A stretch of DNA of 64,000 bases from Flagellimonas olearia (GTDB lineage: Bacteria > Bacteroidota > Bacteroidia > Flavobacteriales > Flavobacteriaceae), in the NCBI RefSeq assembly GCF_009184425.1, contig NZ_WELG01000001.1, forward strand, positions 1,177,870-1,241,869, read 5' to 3'. The position numbers and the translations under genes are program-made. A model generated the notes under the pieces. It had not been told where the DNA came from. It ran no database searches and saw nothing but the letters and a program-made list of their open reading frames with translations. Positions 1-9,146 of the stretch are shown here, in pieces. The stretch's first letter is position 1, and each line of letters opens with the position of its first letter.

Positions 1-121
1 TGAGCCCAAAAAGTAGGTGATTTCAACCAACCCTATCCTCCCGTTTGACGGATACCGGGTTTTGAGTTGACGTAACCCCTTCCCCAACCAACGGATGGGT
101 AAAAGGGTATTGGTTTTTTGG

Positions 122-2515
122 CTATTCCTTGTTGAAAATAAGAACGGACTCTGCCGTATTTTCAATTTCTTCTTGGTTCATCATCATTTTTCGGAACTTC
201 CCTTGCACATACATCTCCGCTTGGTCCTTGTAATGTTTGCTGAACGGATTCCCAGATTGTCCTGTGGGTAAGATGCTGATGCTGTTCTCCACGTCCGAAA
301 AATCTATAATTCGTCTTGTCGATGGTCCTGAGTTGACCTTATAAAGCCCTGTACTGTCATAGGGAAATCCCATGTTATTGATGACCTCACGGCTTCCTTC
401 CACAGGAAACGGTCCAACATTGAAGTATTTTCGTAAGGATTCCACCTGCCCAATGGGGTGCGGATGTTCCAAGGTATGTACTTTGTCCCACGTCCATTGG
501 CTTGGGTCCGGACCAAAGTCCTCGACCAAGGAAGTCCATGCATCAGCAAAAGATTTTAATACAATGTCCCTGCGGGTTTCCACCATATCCTTGGTATGCA
601 CATTGTCCCACCATTTGCCTTCGGCCATATTGGCTCCCCAAGCAATCTGTCGTTTAAAAAGGTGGGTGGCCAAAAATTTATTGAACAACTCAGTCCCCAT
701 CTCATCTTCCATAGTGTTTTTCACCATAAAGTACTCGCATCGATGATACAAGGTAGGGCTTGTGCTGTTCAAGGAATAATGTCCGTTCCAGTTTTTAAGT
801 GAGTCCACCTGTACCAACTGTTCATTGGTGAGTGTGGTGACATCGAACATCTTAATGAGTTCCGTGATCAAGGACGGATTGACGGATGAGGTCACATCCA
901 ATATCATCTCCGATGCGGATTCCTTATCCCAGTCGTCCTTGGGGTCCAACAGTTCCACAATACGTTTGGCCCTGTTCTCCGGCAAATAATACCCGGGATA
1001 GACCATTCCCGCAATGGAATCGGGTTGATTATTGGCCGAATACACATAATGCCACGGCGGATTCACAGCACTTGGGTTCTCCGAAAAATCCAAATAGCGC
1101 AAAGGTTCTTCTTTTCCCGAGGCCCCGTTGAGAATAAATTTGGTGGACAGGCTATCCGGCATTTGGTATAGTTTGGCCGTGGCCCACCAAGCCACATTGC
1201 CTTGGGCATCCCCATACATTATATTGAGACCGGGAGCGTGTATCTTGGGAAGGGCACTTTTAAATTCTTCGATGTTGGTCGCATGACTGATTCCATGTAA
1301 GGCATCCATGACCTCATTTTTGGGTTTCGTGAAGATCCAAGACATGGAAACAGGAGTTTCTTGTGAAATTTGGTCGGCAATACCATTCAATACCGGACCG
1401 TGGTGTGTGTTTTTATAGGTAAAGGAGACATCTTCCCCGTCTTTTACTTTGATGGTCTTGGTTACATATTCAAAGTCTTTCCACCCTGATGCCACCTTAT
1501 ATTTTGTGCTATCAGATGGATGCATCTCCTCATAATAAAAATCAATATCATCATTTTCAAACATGGTCATTCCATAGGCCAGGTTCCGATCATGGGCCAA
1601 CAACGGAAATGGCACACCAGCCAAATGATAGCCATATTTTTCGTAGCTGGGCGTGCTCACATGGGCCTCGTACCATACCGAAGGTTGTGCAAAACCAATA
1701 TGCGGGTCATTGGCGAAAATCACCTTACCGTTTTTTGTCTTCTCGGGGGCTATTACCCAACTGTTACTTCCAATAAACTGGGGTATGGGCAATTTTTCAA
1801 GGGCTTGGGCCACACTATTCGTGATATCCACTCCCAAAGAGTCCATGGATACTTTGGGATAGTTTTTGATCCATATCGTGGACGTGTCCGAGTCAATCGC
1901 CAAATCATTGAGGTATTCCGCACCTAGCTTGTCCCTTAAACTGCTCAACAGTGGGTCTGTTTTATGGGCCATGGCAAAACTAAAGGCCATATACCCCACG
2001 GCATCATACACATCTTCCAAAACAAAAGGTTCCTTTTCCAATCCGGTAAGGTAGAACTCTACAGGGGTGGGTCCCTTCTTTATAAACTCATTGATTCCAT
2101 CCAGATAGGCTCTTGAAAGCACCACCATGTCACTATTCATGTCGAGATTGGCCACCGTTTGGGCCGAATAGTCATCAATCCCCAAGGAGAGAAAGAACTT
2201 GTCCGTCTTTACCAAATCGGGTCCGAAAACCTCGGAAAGTCTTCCTTTGGCCACCCTACGCAACAATTCCATCTGCCAAAGCCGGTCCTGGGCATGCACG
2301 TATCCCAAGGCCTTGATGGCATCAACCTCATTCTCCGCATAGATATGGGGAATCCCATAGGTGTCGTAAAAGACATTGACCTTACTTTCCAGTCCCGGCA
2401 AGGTCTTTTCTCCTGAATAATCCGGTTTAAGGGTGTTGACAAAAATCAGTGCTCCTGCAATTATGAGCACTAGCAAAGCTGCCAATGCCCAGAGTACCTT
2501 TTTTATCCTTTTCAT
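122..2515 (-). CDS. Penicillin acylase family N-terminal nucleophile hydrolase
   Basis: 797-aa amidase of the penicillin/acyl-homoserine-lactone acylase family, which hydrolyses amide bonds of acylated small molecules. The true substrate cannot be read from sequence. Residues about 7-27 form a signal peptide or anchor, so the enzyme is exported. A conserved GSNSW motif lies at residues 249-253. In this family the precursor is cut just before that serine (Ser250 here), which becomes the N-terminal nucleophile of the beta chain. Length fits an intact alpha-propeptide-beta precursor. It is the last gene of a minus-strand series, 79 nt after dsbD, so it may be co-transcribed. Family assignment is firm; quorum quenching or antibiotic cleavage would be speculation. 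Confidence 0.9.
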   Translation of the reverse strand: MKRIKKVLWALAALLVLIIAGALIFVNTLKPDYSGEKTLPGLESKVNVFYDTYGIPHIYAENEVDAIKALGYVHAQDRLWQMELLRRVAKGRLSEVFGPDLVKTDKFFLSLGIDDYSAQTVANLDMNSDMVVLSRAYLDGINEFIKKGPTPVEFYLTGLEKEPFVLEDVYDAVGYMAFSFAMAHKTDPLLSSLRDKLGAEYLNDLAIDSDTSTIWIKNYPKVSMDSLGVDITNSVAQALEKLPIPQFIGSNSWVIAPEKTKNGKVIFANDPHIGFAQPSVWYEAHVSTPSYEKYGYHLAGVPFPLLAHDRNLAYGMTMFENDDIDFYYEEMHPSDSTKYKVASGWKDFEYVTKTIKVKDGEDVSFTYKNTHHGPVLNGIADQISQETPVSMSWIFTKPKNEVMDALHGISHATNIEEFKSALPKIHAPGLNIMYGDAQGNVAWWATAKLYQMPDSLSTKFILNGASGKEEPLRYLDFSENPSAVNPPWHYVYSANNQPDSIAGMVYPGYYLPENRAKRIVELLDPKDDWDKESASEMILDVTSSVNPSLITELIKMFDVTTLTNEQLVQVDSLKNWNGHYSLNSTSPTLYHRCEYFMVKNTMEDEMGTELFNKFLATHLFKRQIAWGANMAEGKWWDNVHTKDMVETRRDIVLKSFADAWTSLVEDFGPDPSQWTWDKVHTLEHPHPIGQVESLRKYFNVGPFPVEGSREVINNMGFPYDSTGLYKVNSGPSTRRIIDFSDVENSISILPTGQSGNPFSKHYKDQAEMYVQGKFRKMMMNQEEIENTAESVLIFNKE

Positions 2516-2594
2516 GGAATTTTGGTTAAGTTGATTAGCATTCTAAGGTAAGTTTATTTTCTTGAATGCATTAAAAATCAACACAAAATAAATG

Positions 2595-4574
2595 TTATCT
2601 GTTCATGGAAAGCTGATGCTTTTCCAGACCGGACCTGAGCCATTTTTCATAGGTCTCCACATCCACATACTGGACGGCATCATTCAGGATTTCCAAATCT
2701 GGGGAAAGCAGCACATAATACGGTTGCGAAGCCGCATTGAAATTGATGGTCTGGAACGTGCCCCATTTTTGCCCTACGGTCTCTATGGACTTTATTCGAC
2801 CACTATCATACTGAAAATCAAATTTTTCTGCATCCGGGAGTTCCTTTCTGTCATCCACATAAAGGGATATGAGAATATACTCCTCTTTCAATATGGGATA
2901 AACACTGGCATCACTCCAAACATTTTCTTCCATTTTTCTGCAGTTCACGCAGGCCCAACCTGTAAAATCGAGCAAAATGGGCTTGTTCACCTCTTTGGCA
3001 TAGGCAACACCTTCCTCAAAATCCTTAAAGCAATCCAGTCCCAATGGGCAATCGCTCTCGGTTTCTACCACACTGTAAAAACTGGGGGGAGGAAATCCAC
3101 TCAACAGTTTCAAAGGGGTCACGTTGAATATCCCCAGCACCAAATACACCGAGAATGCCAATCCTGCAATCCCAAAAAACTTTCGGGTCGCGGAAAGCTT
3201 TTGTTTGGGCCCGTCATGCGGAAAACGTAGCAACCCAAAAAGATAGAGGGTCATCAACACAAAAAGTACAATCCAAATCCCCAAGAAAATTTCACGCTTG
3301 AAGATGCCCCAATTGCCCACCAAATCCGCATTGGACAGGAATTTGAAGGCCAAGGCGAGTTCCAAGAAACCCAACACCACTTTTACGGTGGTCATCCATC
3401 CGCCGGATCTGGGGAGGGAATTCAACCAAGCGGGGAATAGGGCAAAGAGTGCAAAGGGCAATGCCAACGCCAGGCCAAAGCCTACCATCCCAATGGTAAG
3501 GTTGGTGGCCACATCGCCTTCGGCCAAGGTAGTACTTCCTAAAAGTCCGCCCAAAATGGGGCCCGTACAGGAAAAGGAAACAATGGCCAAAGTCAAGGCC
3601 ATAAAAAATATGCCCAAGCCGCCTCCTACTTTGGATGAGGCAGAATCCATCTTATTGGCCCATGAACTGGGCAAGGTAAGTTCGTAATAGCCGAAGAACG
3701 AAAAAGCAAAGACCACAAAAATGACAAAAAATGCCACGTTAAGCCAGATATTGGTGGCTATGGTGTTCAGTATTTGGGAATCCACCGAATTGAACAGGTG
3801 AAAGGGCAAACTCAACAAGAAATAGATCAAGACAATGAAAAAGCCATAGAGTATGGCATTGGCCACTCCTTTGGACTTTTGTTGCGATTGCTTGGTGAAA
3901 AATGACACCGTCAATGGGATCATGGGAAAAACGCAGGGTGTGAGCAAGGCGATAAGCCCACCTAAAAAGCCGAGACCGAAAATCACCCATAGGTTGGATT
4001 TTCCTTCGGAACTCCCAAGACCGCCTTGGTTCAACAATGCTTTGTTCTTTAAATCCAAACGCAGGGATTTTCCAAGGGCAATACTGCGCCCGTCCAGTTC
4101 CTTTTGCACATCGGCAAATGCATTGCCATCCAGGGATATCTGGAAGTATTCATCTTTGGGGATACAGACCTCCTTGCAGATTTGGTAAAAGAGATTTACG
4201 GTGATTTGCCGTACTTCTGAATTGAGCAGTTTGATTTTTTGGGTGAAGATGGCCTCTTCCTTAAAAAAAGTCTCCTCTACTTCAAAAATATCGCTGTATT
4301 CCTTGATAGTCTCACTCTCTGCAGTCTTGCCTATCAATTCATAGTCCTCTCCTACTTTCTCAAAGGTAAATTCACTGGGAAGTGACCCTCCTTCGGCCGT
4401 GTATTGGGAATACACATGCCACCCGTCCATGATGACACCCTTAAAGACCAGTTCGTACTCCGTGTCCGACAGTTTGTTCACTTCATGGCTCCAAAGAGCA
4501 GGGTTGGCATCCGTTTGCGCAGAACTATGCAGGTTGGCAAACAAAAATCCGAATACAAGCAAAAAATACTTCAT
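2595..4574 (-). CDS. dsbD: DsbD-type thiol:disulfide interchange protein
   Basis: 659-aa inner-membrane electron conduit that carries reducing power from cytoplasmic thioredoxin to periplasmic thiol proteins. The order is a signal peptide (1-20), an N-terminal DsbD-alpha-like domain with Cys133 and Cys137 (QICKEVC), a hydrophobic multi-TM CcdA-like core with the cysteines LTPCVFP and SFSCTGP, and a C-terminal thioredoxin domain with a CVNC centre at about 542-545. All three redox pairs are present, so the protein looks functional. Its ATG overlaps the tilS stop by 4 nt (ATGA), indicating translational coupling. Likely clients are the several TlpA-like and thioredoxin-like envelope proteins in this window (inference). 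Confidence 0.93.
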   Translation of the reverse strand: MKYFLLVFGFLFANLHSSAQTDANPALWSHEVNKLSDTEYELVFKGVIMDGWHVYSQYTAEGGSLPSEFTFEKVGEDYELIGKTAESETIKEYSDIFEVEETFFKEEAIFTQKIKLLNSEVRQITVNLFYQICKEVCIPKDEYFQISLDGNAFADVQKELDGRSIALGKSLRLDLKNKALLNQGGLGSSEGKSNLWVIFGLGFLGGLIALLTPCVFPMIPLTVSFFTKQSQQKSKGVANAILYGFFIVLIYFLLSLPFHLFNSVDSQILNTIATNIWLNVAFFVIFVVFAFSFFGYYELTLPSSWANKMDSASSKVGGGLGIFFMALTLAIVSFSCTGPILGGLLGSTTLAEGDVATNLTIGMVGFGLALALPFALFALFPAWLNSLPRSGGWMTTVKVVLGFLELALAFKFLSNADLVGNWGIFKREIFLGIWIVLFVLMTLYLFGLLRFPHDGPKQKLSATRKFFGIAGLAFSVYLVLGIFNVTPLKLLSGFPPPSFYSVVETESDCPLGLDCFKDFEEGVAYAKEVNKPILLDFTGWACVNCRKMEENVWSDASVYPILKEEYILISLYVDDRKELPDAEKFDFQYDSGRIKSIETVGQKWGTFQTINFNAASQPYYVLLSPDLEILNDAVQYVDVETYEKWLRSGLEKHQLSMNR

Positions 4575-5878
4575 GAAACCAGTGTGATCTTTAAAATTTC
4601 CTTGGTCGAATCCTCAACCTTAAATCGTTCGTCCGCCCTTCGTCCCACTACCCAAACAATAATGTCATCTGAACACAACAACCATTGCTTTTCCTTGGAA
4701 ATGACATCCACTTTTTCATCCTTGAAGAACTTGGACAGCTTTTTCTTCCCTTTCATTCCGTAGGGATAAAAATAGTCGCCTTTTTCCCAATTCCTTAACT
4801 GTAACGGGAAGTTTAACTTTTCCTTATCCAAATAGATGACATTTCTACCCGTATTTTCAACAGCTTTAACGTTTTGCAACCTAAGGTTGATGGGGTGTTC
4901 CAGTTCCTTGACATTATCTAAAATCCAAAATACTTCCTCCGGTCCGGTTTCGATTGGCGATAAAATCAAATGGGTACGGTCCTTTACCAGTCTATGGGTT
5001 TTGGACAGCACCTCCTTGCCGCTCATGGCGTGCAACAAGCCTTCCACATCATTCCATTCCGTAAAGCCATACGCTTGGAAGAGTTCGTATAGATACCCAG
5101 CTGTGGGTTTCAGTTCTTGCAGCTTTTCCACGCTTATTCTGATGGTATCTCCATCACTTTCAAACAGTCTTGCCCTGATTTCCTCCATGTGATGACGCAC
5201 CAAGGATTGGGTTTGCTCCAAATGGGCTTGGGTTCGCATGAAGTTTTTCAAAAAGGTAGGATGCAGTGCTTTAAGTTGGGGCACAATATCCAATCGGATT
5301 TTATTGCGAAGGTATTTGCTCTCCGAGTTGCTACTATCTTCCCGCCATTGCAGATTATTGTCTTTCGCATAGGACAAAATTTCCTGTCTTGAGAAATTCA
5401 ATAGTGGCCGAATTACTTTTTCATTCTGGACAGGAATCCCTGAAAGTCCCTCAATACCCGTTCCACGGGACAGATTGATCAAGAAAGTCTCTAAATCGTC
5501 ATCGGCATGATGGGCCGTCATGATATAATCAAACTTCTCAGAGCCCAAAAGCTCATTGAACCATTGGTAGCGCAACTCCCTTGCCGCCATTTGAATGGAG
5601 CCTCTATGCGCTTCCGCATATTTCTCCGTGTCAAAGGATTTGACCATCACTTCAATACCCAATTCATAGGAAAGATTCCGAACAAAAGCCTCATCCCCAT
5701 CGCTTTCATCCCCTCTTAATTGAAAGTTGCAATGGGCCAAGGTCACCTTTAAGTCCGCTGCAACGCATAAATGGGCCAATACCACACTGTCCACTCCCCC
5801 GCTACAGGCCACCAAAAGGGATTTTTCCTTTAGGAAAGGAAGATTGGTGCCCATATGTTCCGAAAATGGTTTCAGCAT
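4571..5878 (-). CDS. tilS: tRNA(Ile)-lysidine synthetase TilS
   Basis: 435-aa PP-loop ATPase that converts C34 of the CAU-anticodon tRNA-Ile to lysidine, so that it reads AUA and is charged with isoleucine. The ATP pyrophosphatase loop ACSGGVDS is close to the N-terminus, followed by the typical AHCNFQLRGDES and TAHHADDDLETFLINLSRGTG motifs and the RPLLNFSR segment. The C-terminal third holds the TilS substrate-binding domain (LRNWEKGDYFYPYGMKGKKKLSKFFKDEK, here only described by its ends). It lies between pabB (22-nt gap) and dsbD (4-nt overlap). This is an essential housekeeping gene and nothing looks degraded. Confidence 0.95.
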   Translation of the reverse strand: MLKPFSEHMGTNLPFLKEKSLLVACSGGVDSVVLAHLCVAADLKVTLAHCNFQLRGDESDGDEAFVRNLSYELGIEVMVKSFDTEKYAEAHRGSIQMAARELRYQWFNELLGSEKFDYIMTAHHADDDLETFLINLSRGTGIEGLSGIPVQNEKVIRPLLNFSRQEILSYAKDNNLQWREDSSNSESKYLRNKIRLDIVPQLKALHPTFLKNFMRTQAHLEQTQSLVRHHMEEIRARLFESDGDTIRISVEKLQELKPTAGYLYELFQAYGFTEWNDVEGLLHAMSGKEVLSKTHRLVKDRTHLILSPIETGPEEVFWILDNVKELEHPINLRLQNVKAVENTGRNVIYLDKEKLNFPLQLRNWEKGDYFYPYGMKGKKKLSKFFKDEKVDVISKEKQWLLCSDDIIVWVVGRRADERFKVEDSTKEILKITLVS

Positions 5879-5900
5879 ACCACAAAAATAGCAATAAAGA

Positions 5901-7199
5901 TCAGTCGGTTTCCAAAACGTTGCGCATGGCCTTGGCCTTCAGCAAGCACTCCTGATATTCCTTTTCAGGATCCGACTTTGCTGTAATGGCACTTCCTACC
6001 GAATAGGACACATATTTGTTCGCTGCATTGTACAGAATACTTCTGATCACCACGTTAAAATCGAAATCCCCATTTGGACCAAAATAGCCTACAGCCCCAC
6101 TATACAGACCTCTTTTCGTCTCTTCCAGCTCTTCGATGATCTTCATGGCCGAAATCTTTGGGGCGCCTGTCATACTACCCATGGGAAAGGTCTCTTCAAT
6201 AAGCTCTACTGGGTTTTTGTCTTTTGGAACGGCAGCGATCACCGTGGAAATCATCTGGTGCACTTGTTTGTAAGGGTATACCTTGCAAAGTTCCTGAACC
6301 ACCACACTTCCCTTCAATGCACTTTTGGACAGGTCATTGCGGACCAAATCGGTAATCATGATGTTCTCGGCGCGCTCCTTTTCATCTTGGGAAAGCTGTT
6401 GCTTCAACCTTTCATCTTCCGCTTTGTTTTGACTTCTTGGGGCTGTCCCTTTAATGGGCTGTGAAATCACCGTTTGCCCCACCTTTTTTAAATAGCGTTC
6501 CGGAGAGGCACAGAGCAGATATTTTTCATCCCATCGCATAAAGCAGGCAAAAGGAGGTTGGGAAATGGCATTTAGTCGCCTGTAGGTTTGCAAAGGATCG
6601 ATCGTGCTGTCTTCGGCATAAAACTCCTGACAGAAATTGGCTTCGTAAATATCCCCGCGATGGATATGCTCCAAAAAACGGTTGGCTTTTTCAAAGTAAG
6701 CATCCTTATGGATGCGCATTTTTATTCGGATGGGAGTGGATGGAATTCTCTCCTGTTGCCACATTCCCCTATTTGACAAAAGTTGTCCATAATCACTTTC
6801 AATATCCTCTGCACAATGTTCCAAGTACAAAAAAGTCAATTCTTTCCCATTGAGGAGTACTATTTTTTCGGGCTGAAAAAAGTGCACGTTGCCAAACTCC
6901 AATCCATCATAATTTTGGGAATGTAGGCCCTCCAGTTCATTCTTAAGATCGTATGAAACATATCCGAACAGCCAATCCTGTATTTCCTCCATGGAACTTT
7001 TCAGTCCATCCAGTGAATCAACGACCTTGGACTTACCGGTCTTTGCCGATAGAGCTAGAACCGCATCATAGGAATGGTATTCACTACGATGTCCATTATC
7101 GTCCAACCAAACAACCTTTTCATAATTGCCCGACCAGTCCAACAAAGCTTCTTTGATCAAGGAGGGATCGGTGATGGTATAGGTTCGCCGCTTTCGCAA
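5901..7199 (-). CDS. pabB: Aminodeoxychorismate synthase component I
   Basis: 432-aa chorismate-utilising enzyme that aminates chorismate to 4-amino-4-deoxychorismate for folate. The chorismate-binding domain carries PIKGTAPR; the lysine in this position marks PabB, since anthranilate synthase has PIAGT. The C-terminus has the signature GSMTGAPKISAMK and the GLYSGAVGYFGP motif. The start is a TTG 7 nt downstream of the FMN reductase stop; no in-frame ATG lies nearby, and the N-terminus lines up with the family. No amidotransferase (pabA) or lyase (pabC) is in this window, so these subunits must be elsewhere. It is the second gene of the FMN reductase-pabB-tilS-dsbD series. Confidence 0.88.
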   Translation of the reverse strand: MRKRRTYTITDPSLIKEALLDWSGNYEKVVWLDDNGHRSEYHSYDAVLALSAKTGKSKVVDSLDGLKSSMEEIQDWLFGYVSYDLKNELEGLHSQNYDGLEFGNVHFFQPEKIVLLNGKELTFLYLEHCAEDIESDYGQLLSNRGMWQQERIPSTPIRIKMRIHKDAYFEKANRFLEHIHRGDIYEANFCQEFYAEDSTIDPLQTYRRLNAISQPPFACFMRWDEKYLLCASPERYLKKVGQTVISQPIKGTAPRSQNKAEDERLKQQLSQDEKERAENIMITDLVRNDLSKSALKGSVVVQELCKVYPYKQVHQMISTVIAAVPKDKNPVELIEETFPMGSMTGAPKISAMKIIEELEETKRGLYSGAVGYFGPNGDFDFNVVIRSILYNAANKYVSYSVGSAITAKSDPEKEYQECLLKAKAMRNVLETD

Positions 7200-7206
7200 G
7201 GGATGT

Positions 7207-7740
7207 CTATTGAAGTGTTTGTAGAAAAGTGTCCAAAGCCTTTTGATGCTTTTCCTTTAACTCATTCTCTATAATATTCCCATCCTTAAAATTCTCATGG
7301 AACGATGGCAAGGAAAAGGTAGATACAATCTCGGCACCAAATCTGGGCAACATATTTTCAATCACACCCAAAGAGCCAATGCCCCCTCGTTTACCTCCCG
7401 AGGCGGACATGAGAAAGACCTTTGTTCCGTCCAAAAACTTACGGTCAATACGGGAGAGCCAATCCAGTACGTTCTTAAAATAGGCTGAAGGATTTCCATT
7501 GTGCTCGTTCACCGAAAGAATCAAGCCCTGCACTTTTTGGATTTCATCCTTCAAGTCCACCAAGGCATCGGGATATCCGTCTTGTTTTTCAAGATCCTCG
7601 CTGAACATGGGAAATGGGTGTTGGGCCATATTGAGCTCCTGAATATCATGATCTTGCACCAATGAGGTGGTATACTGAACCAATTTAAAATTGATGGAAG
7701 TTGAAGAATTGCTCCCGGCGAGTGCCAAAATTTCAGCCAT
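7207..7740 (-). CDS. NADPH-dependent FMN reductase-like flavoprotein
   Basis: 177-aa flavodoxin-fold protein of the NAD(P)H-dependent FMN/azo/quinone reductase family. The N-terminal LALAGSNSSTS forms the FMN phosphate-binding loop, and the central NEHNGNPSAYFKNVLDWLS segment, where this family usually has a conserved E(Y)NxxxP pattern, contacts the flavin. GGKRGG and the C-terminal helix follow the family pattern. It is soluble and cytoplasmic, with no signal peptide. It appears to be the first gene of the minus-strand operon, with the divergent acyltransferase gene on its other side across 129 nt. Physiological electron acceptor unknown. Confidence 0.82.
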   Translation of the reverse strand: MAEILALAGSNSSTSINFKLVQYTTSLVQDHDIQELNMAQHPFPMFSEDLEKQDGYPDALVDLKDEIQKVQGLILSVNEHNGNPSAYFKNVLDWLSRIDRKFLDGTKVFLMSASGGKRGGIGSLGVIENMLPRFGAEIVSTFSLPSFHENFKDGNIIENELKEKHQKALDTFLQTLQ

Positions 7741-7805
7741 TACAAGAAATGTTTGATTGTTTCGCTAAAATACCCCAATTGGGGAACAGATGCGAGTATT
7801 TTGTA

Positions 7806-7813
7806 TAATTTTG
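7806..7813 (+). promoter_or_regulatory. Bacteroidota -7 box before the acyltransferase gene
   Basis: The sequence TAATTTTG fits the Bacteroidota sigma-A -7 consensus TAnnTTTG. A TTG about 24 nt upstream (7779-7781) could be the -33 element, although that spacing is at the long end. It lies 56 nt before the ATG at 7870. Confidence 0.55.
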
Positions 7814-7869
7814 CCCCGGAAAGCATCCAAACCCACTGCTAAACAAGTATATAGGGTAGCCAAGAGCAA

Positions 7870-9066
7870 ATGAACGCACAGACCAACAGATTATATTTTA
7901 TTGATGCCATGCGGGCGTGGGCCATCCTTATGATGCTCCAAGGGCATTTCATTGATGGGCTAATGGACCCCATTTATAGGGATACTGGAAACGCTGCGTT
8001 CAACATCTGGCTATATTTTAGAGGTATAACCGCTCCGGTCTTCTTTACGGTTTCCGGATTTATTTTCACCTATTTATTGATTCGGGTGCCTCAAAAAGGG
8101 TTTGAAAACCCAAGGGTAGCCAAGGGTGTTCGTCGCGGATTGCAGCTTTTGCTAATTGGCTATTTACTCCGTTTGAACCTTTTTGGGCTCTTCAAGGGAC
8201 AAGTGTACAACACTTTCTATCTGGTGGATGTATTGCACTGCATCGGACTTTCCATTCTTGTTTTGATAGGGATTTATCTCATCACAAGTAAGCGAAAACC
8301 ATATCTTTTCCCAACACTTCTCTTGGGTATTACTTTGGTGTTGTTCCTCTTTGAACCGGTTTACAAACAGTGGTCATTTTCCTTTTTGCCCAATGCCTTG
8401 GCCAACTATTTCACCAAGGCCAATGGGTCCGTATTTACGATAATCCCTTGGTTAGGCTATGCAACTTTAGGTGGGTTCATTTCAGTACTCTTCACCCGTT
8501 TCAAGGATTTTAAACACTTGTACTCGGTGGGAATTCCTTTGGCTGCAGCAGTGGGATATGTGTTGATCTATCATTCATCCAGTGCCTTTGCATCCTTGCA
8601 TGGATTTACCGGATGGGAGTTTTTTGGATTGATTCCTTTGAACAACTATCTGTTCATACGGCTTGGGAATGTCTTTATCGTTTTTGCCGTGTTCATGTTC
8701 TTACGGAGATTCTTGACCAACCGTACCATTTTGAACATAGGTGCCAGTACATTATCCATCTATGTCATCCACTTTATTATTCTCTATGGTAGTTTTACCG
8801 GATTGGGGCTATATCGCTTCTTTAACCACTCCCTTACTCCCCAGACAGTGATTCCCGGAGCCATTCTTTTTATGGTGGTCTGCACCTATCTGGCCTTGAA
8901 ATACAACCAACATGAAGCGGAGATAAAATCGCAGATTGCTTGGGCTTTGGCTTCCATGAAACGTCAAGCCATTGAGGTAAAGGAAGCTTCAATTCCCATG
9001 TTAAGGGAACTTTCCATCCGTGTGCGCTTGGTATTGCGCAGGTTTCTACGTACCGTTAGGGGCTAA
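7870..9066 (+). CDS. DUF1624/HGSNAT-like membrane acyltransferase
   Basis: 398-aa polytopic membrane protein resembling the heparan-alpha-glucosaminide N-acetyltransferase (DUF1624) family. It begins with the conserved RLYFIDAMRAWAILMMLQGH, in which the histidine is the proposed acetyl carrier of the family. RGITAPVFFTVSGF and VDVLHCIGLS follow in the usual order. About ten hydrophobic segments are visible, and the C-terminal tail of about 60 residues is basic and probably cytoplasmic. The substrate is probably an envelope sugar or glycan, but nothing nearby identifies it. It is transcribed alone, between a divergent and a convergent neighbour. Confidence 0.75.
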   Translation: MNAQTNRLYFIDAMRAWAILMMLQGHFIDGLMDPIYRDTGNAAFNIWLYFRGITAPVFFTVSGFIFTYLLIRVPQKGFENPRVAKGVRRGLQLLLIGYLLRLNLFGLFKGQVYNTFYLVDVLHCIGLSILVLIGIYLITSKRKPYLFPTLLLGITLVLFLFEPVYKQWSFSFLPNALANYFTKANGSVFTIIPWLGYATLGGFISVLFTRFKDFKHLYSVGIPLAAAVGYVLIYHSSSAFASLHGFTGWEFFGLIPLNNYLFIRLGNVFIVFAVFMFLRRFLTNRTILNIGASTLSIYVIHFIILYGSFTGLGLYRFFNHSLTPQTVIPGAILFMVVCTYLALKYNQHEAEIKSQIAWALASMKRQAIEVKEASIPMLRELSIRVRLVLRRFLRTVRG

Positions 9067-9112
9067 AAAAAGCCCAAAACGTCAACGATTTTACTCGATA
9101 AACCCTTTGGGC
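9065..9112 (-). terminator. Possible terminator downstream of lpd
   Basis: On the minus strand a GCCCAAA stem (9106-9112) pairs with TTTGGGC (9072-9078) across a long loop and is followed by seven Ts. It lies between the convergent stops of lpd and the acyltransferase gene. The loop of about 27 nt makes it weaker than the other hairpins in the window. Confidence 0.4.
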
Positions 9113-9146
9113 AAATTTCCTTACAGCCTTTGGCTGATGGTATCCT

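Noticed and set aside
1-121. Possible terminator or gene end at the left edge (AACCAA...TTGGTTTTTT).
   Set aside because: The stem is short with an unpaired interior of about 20 nt, and too little upstream sequence is available.
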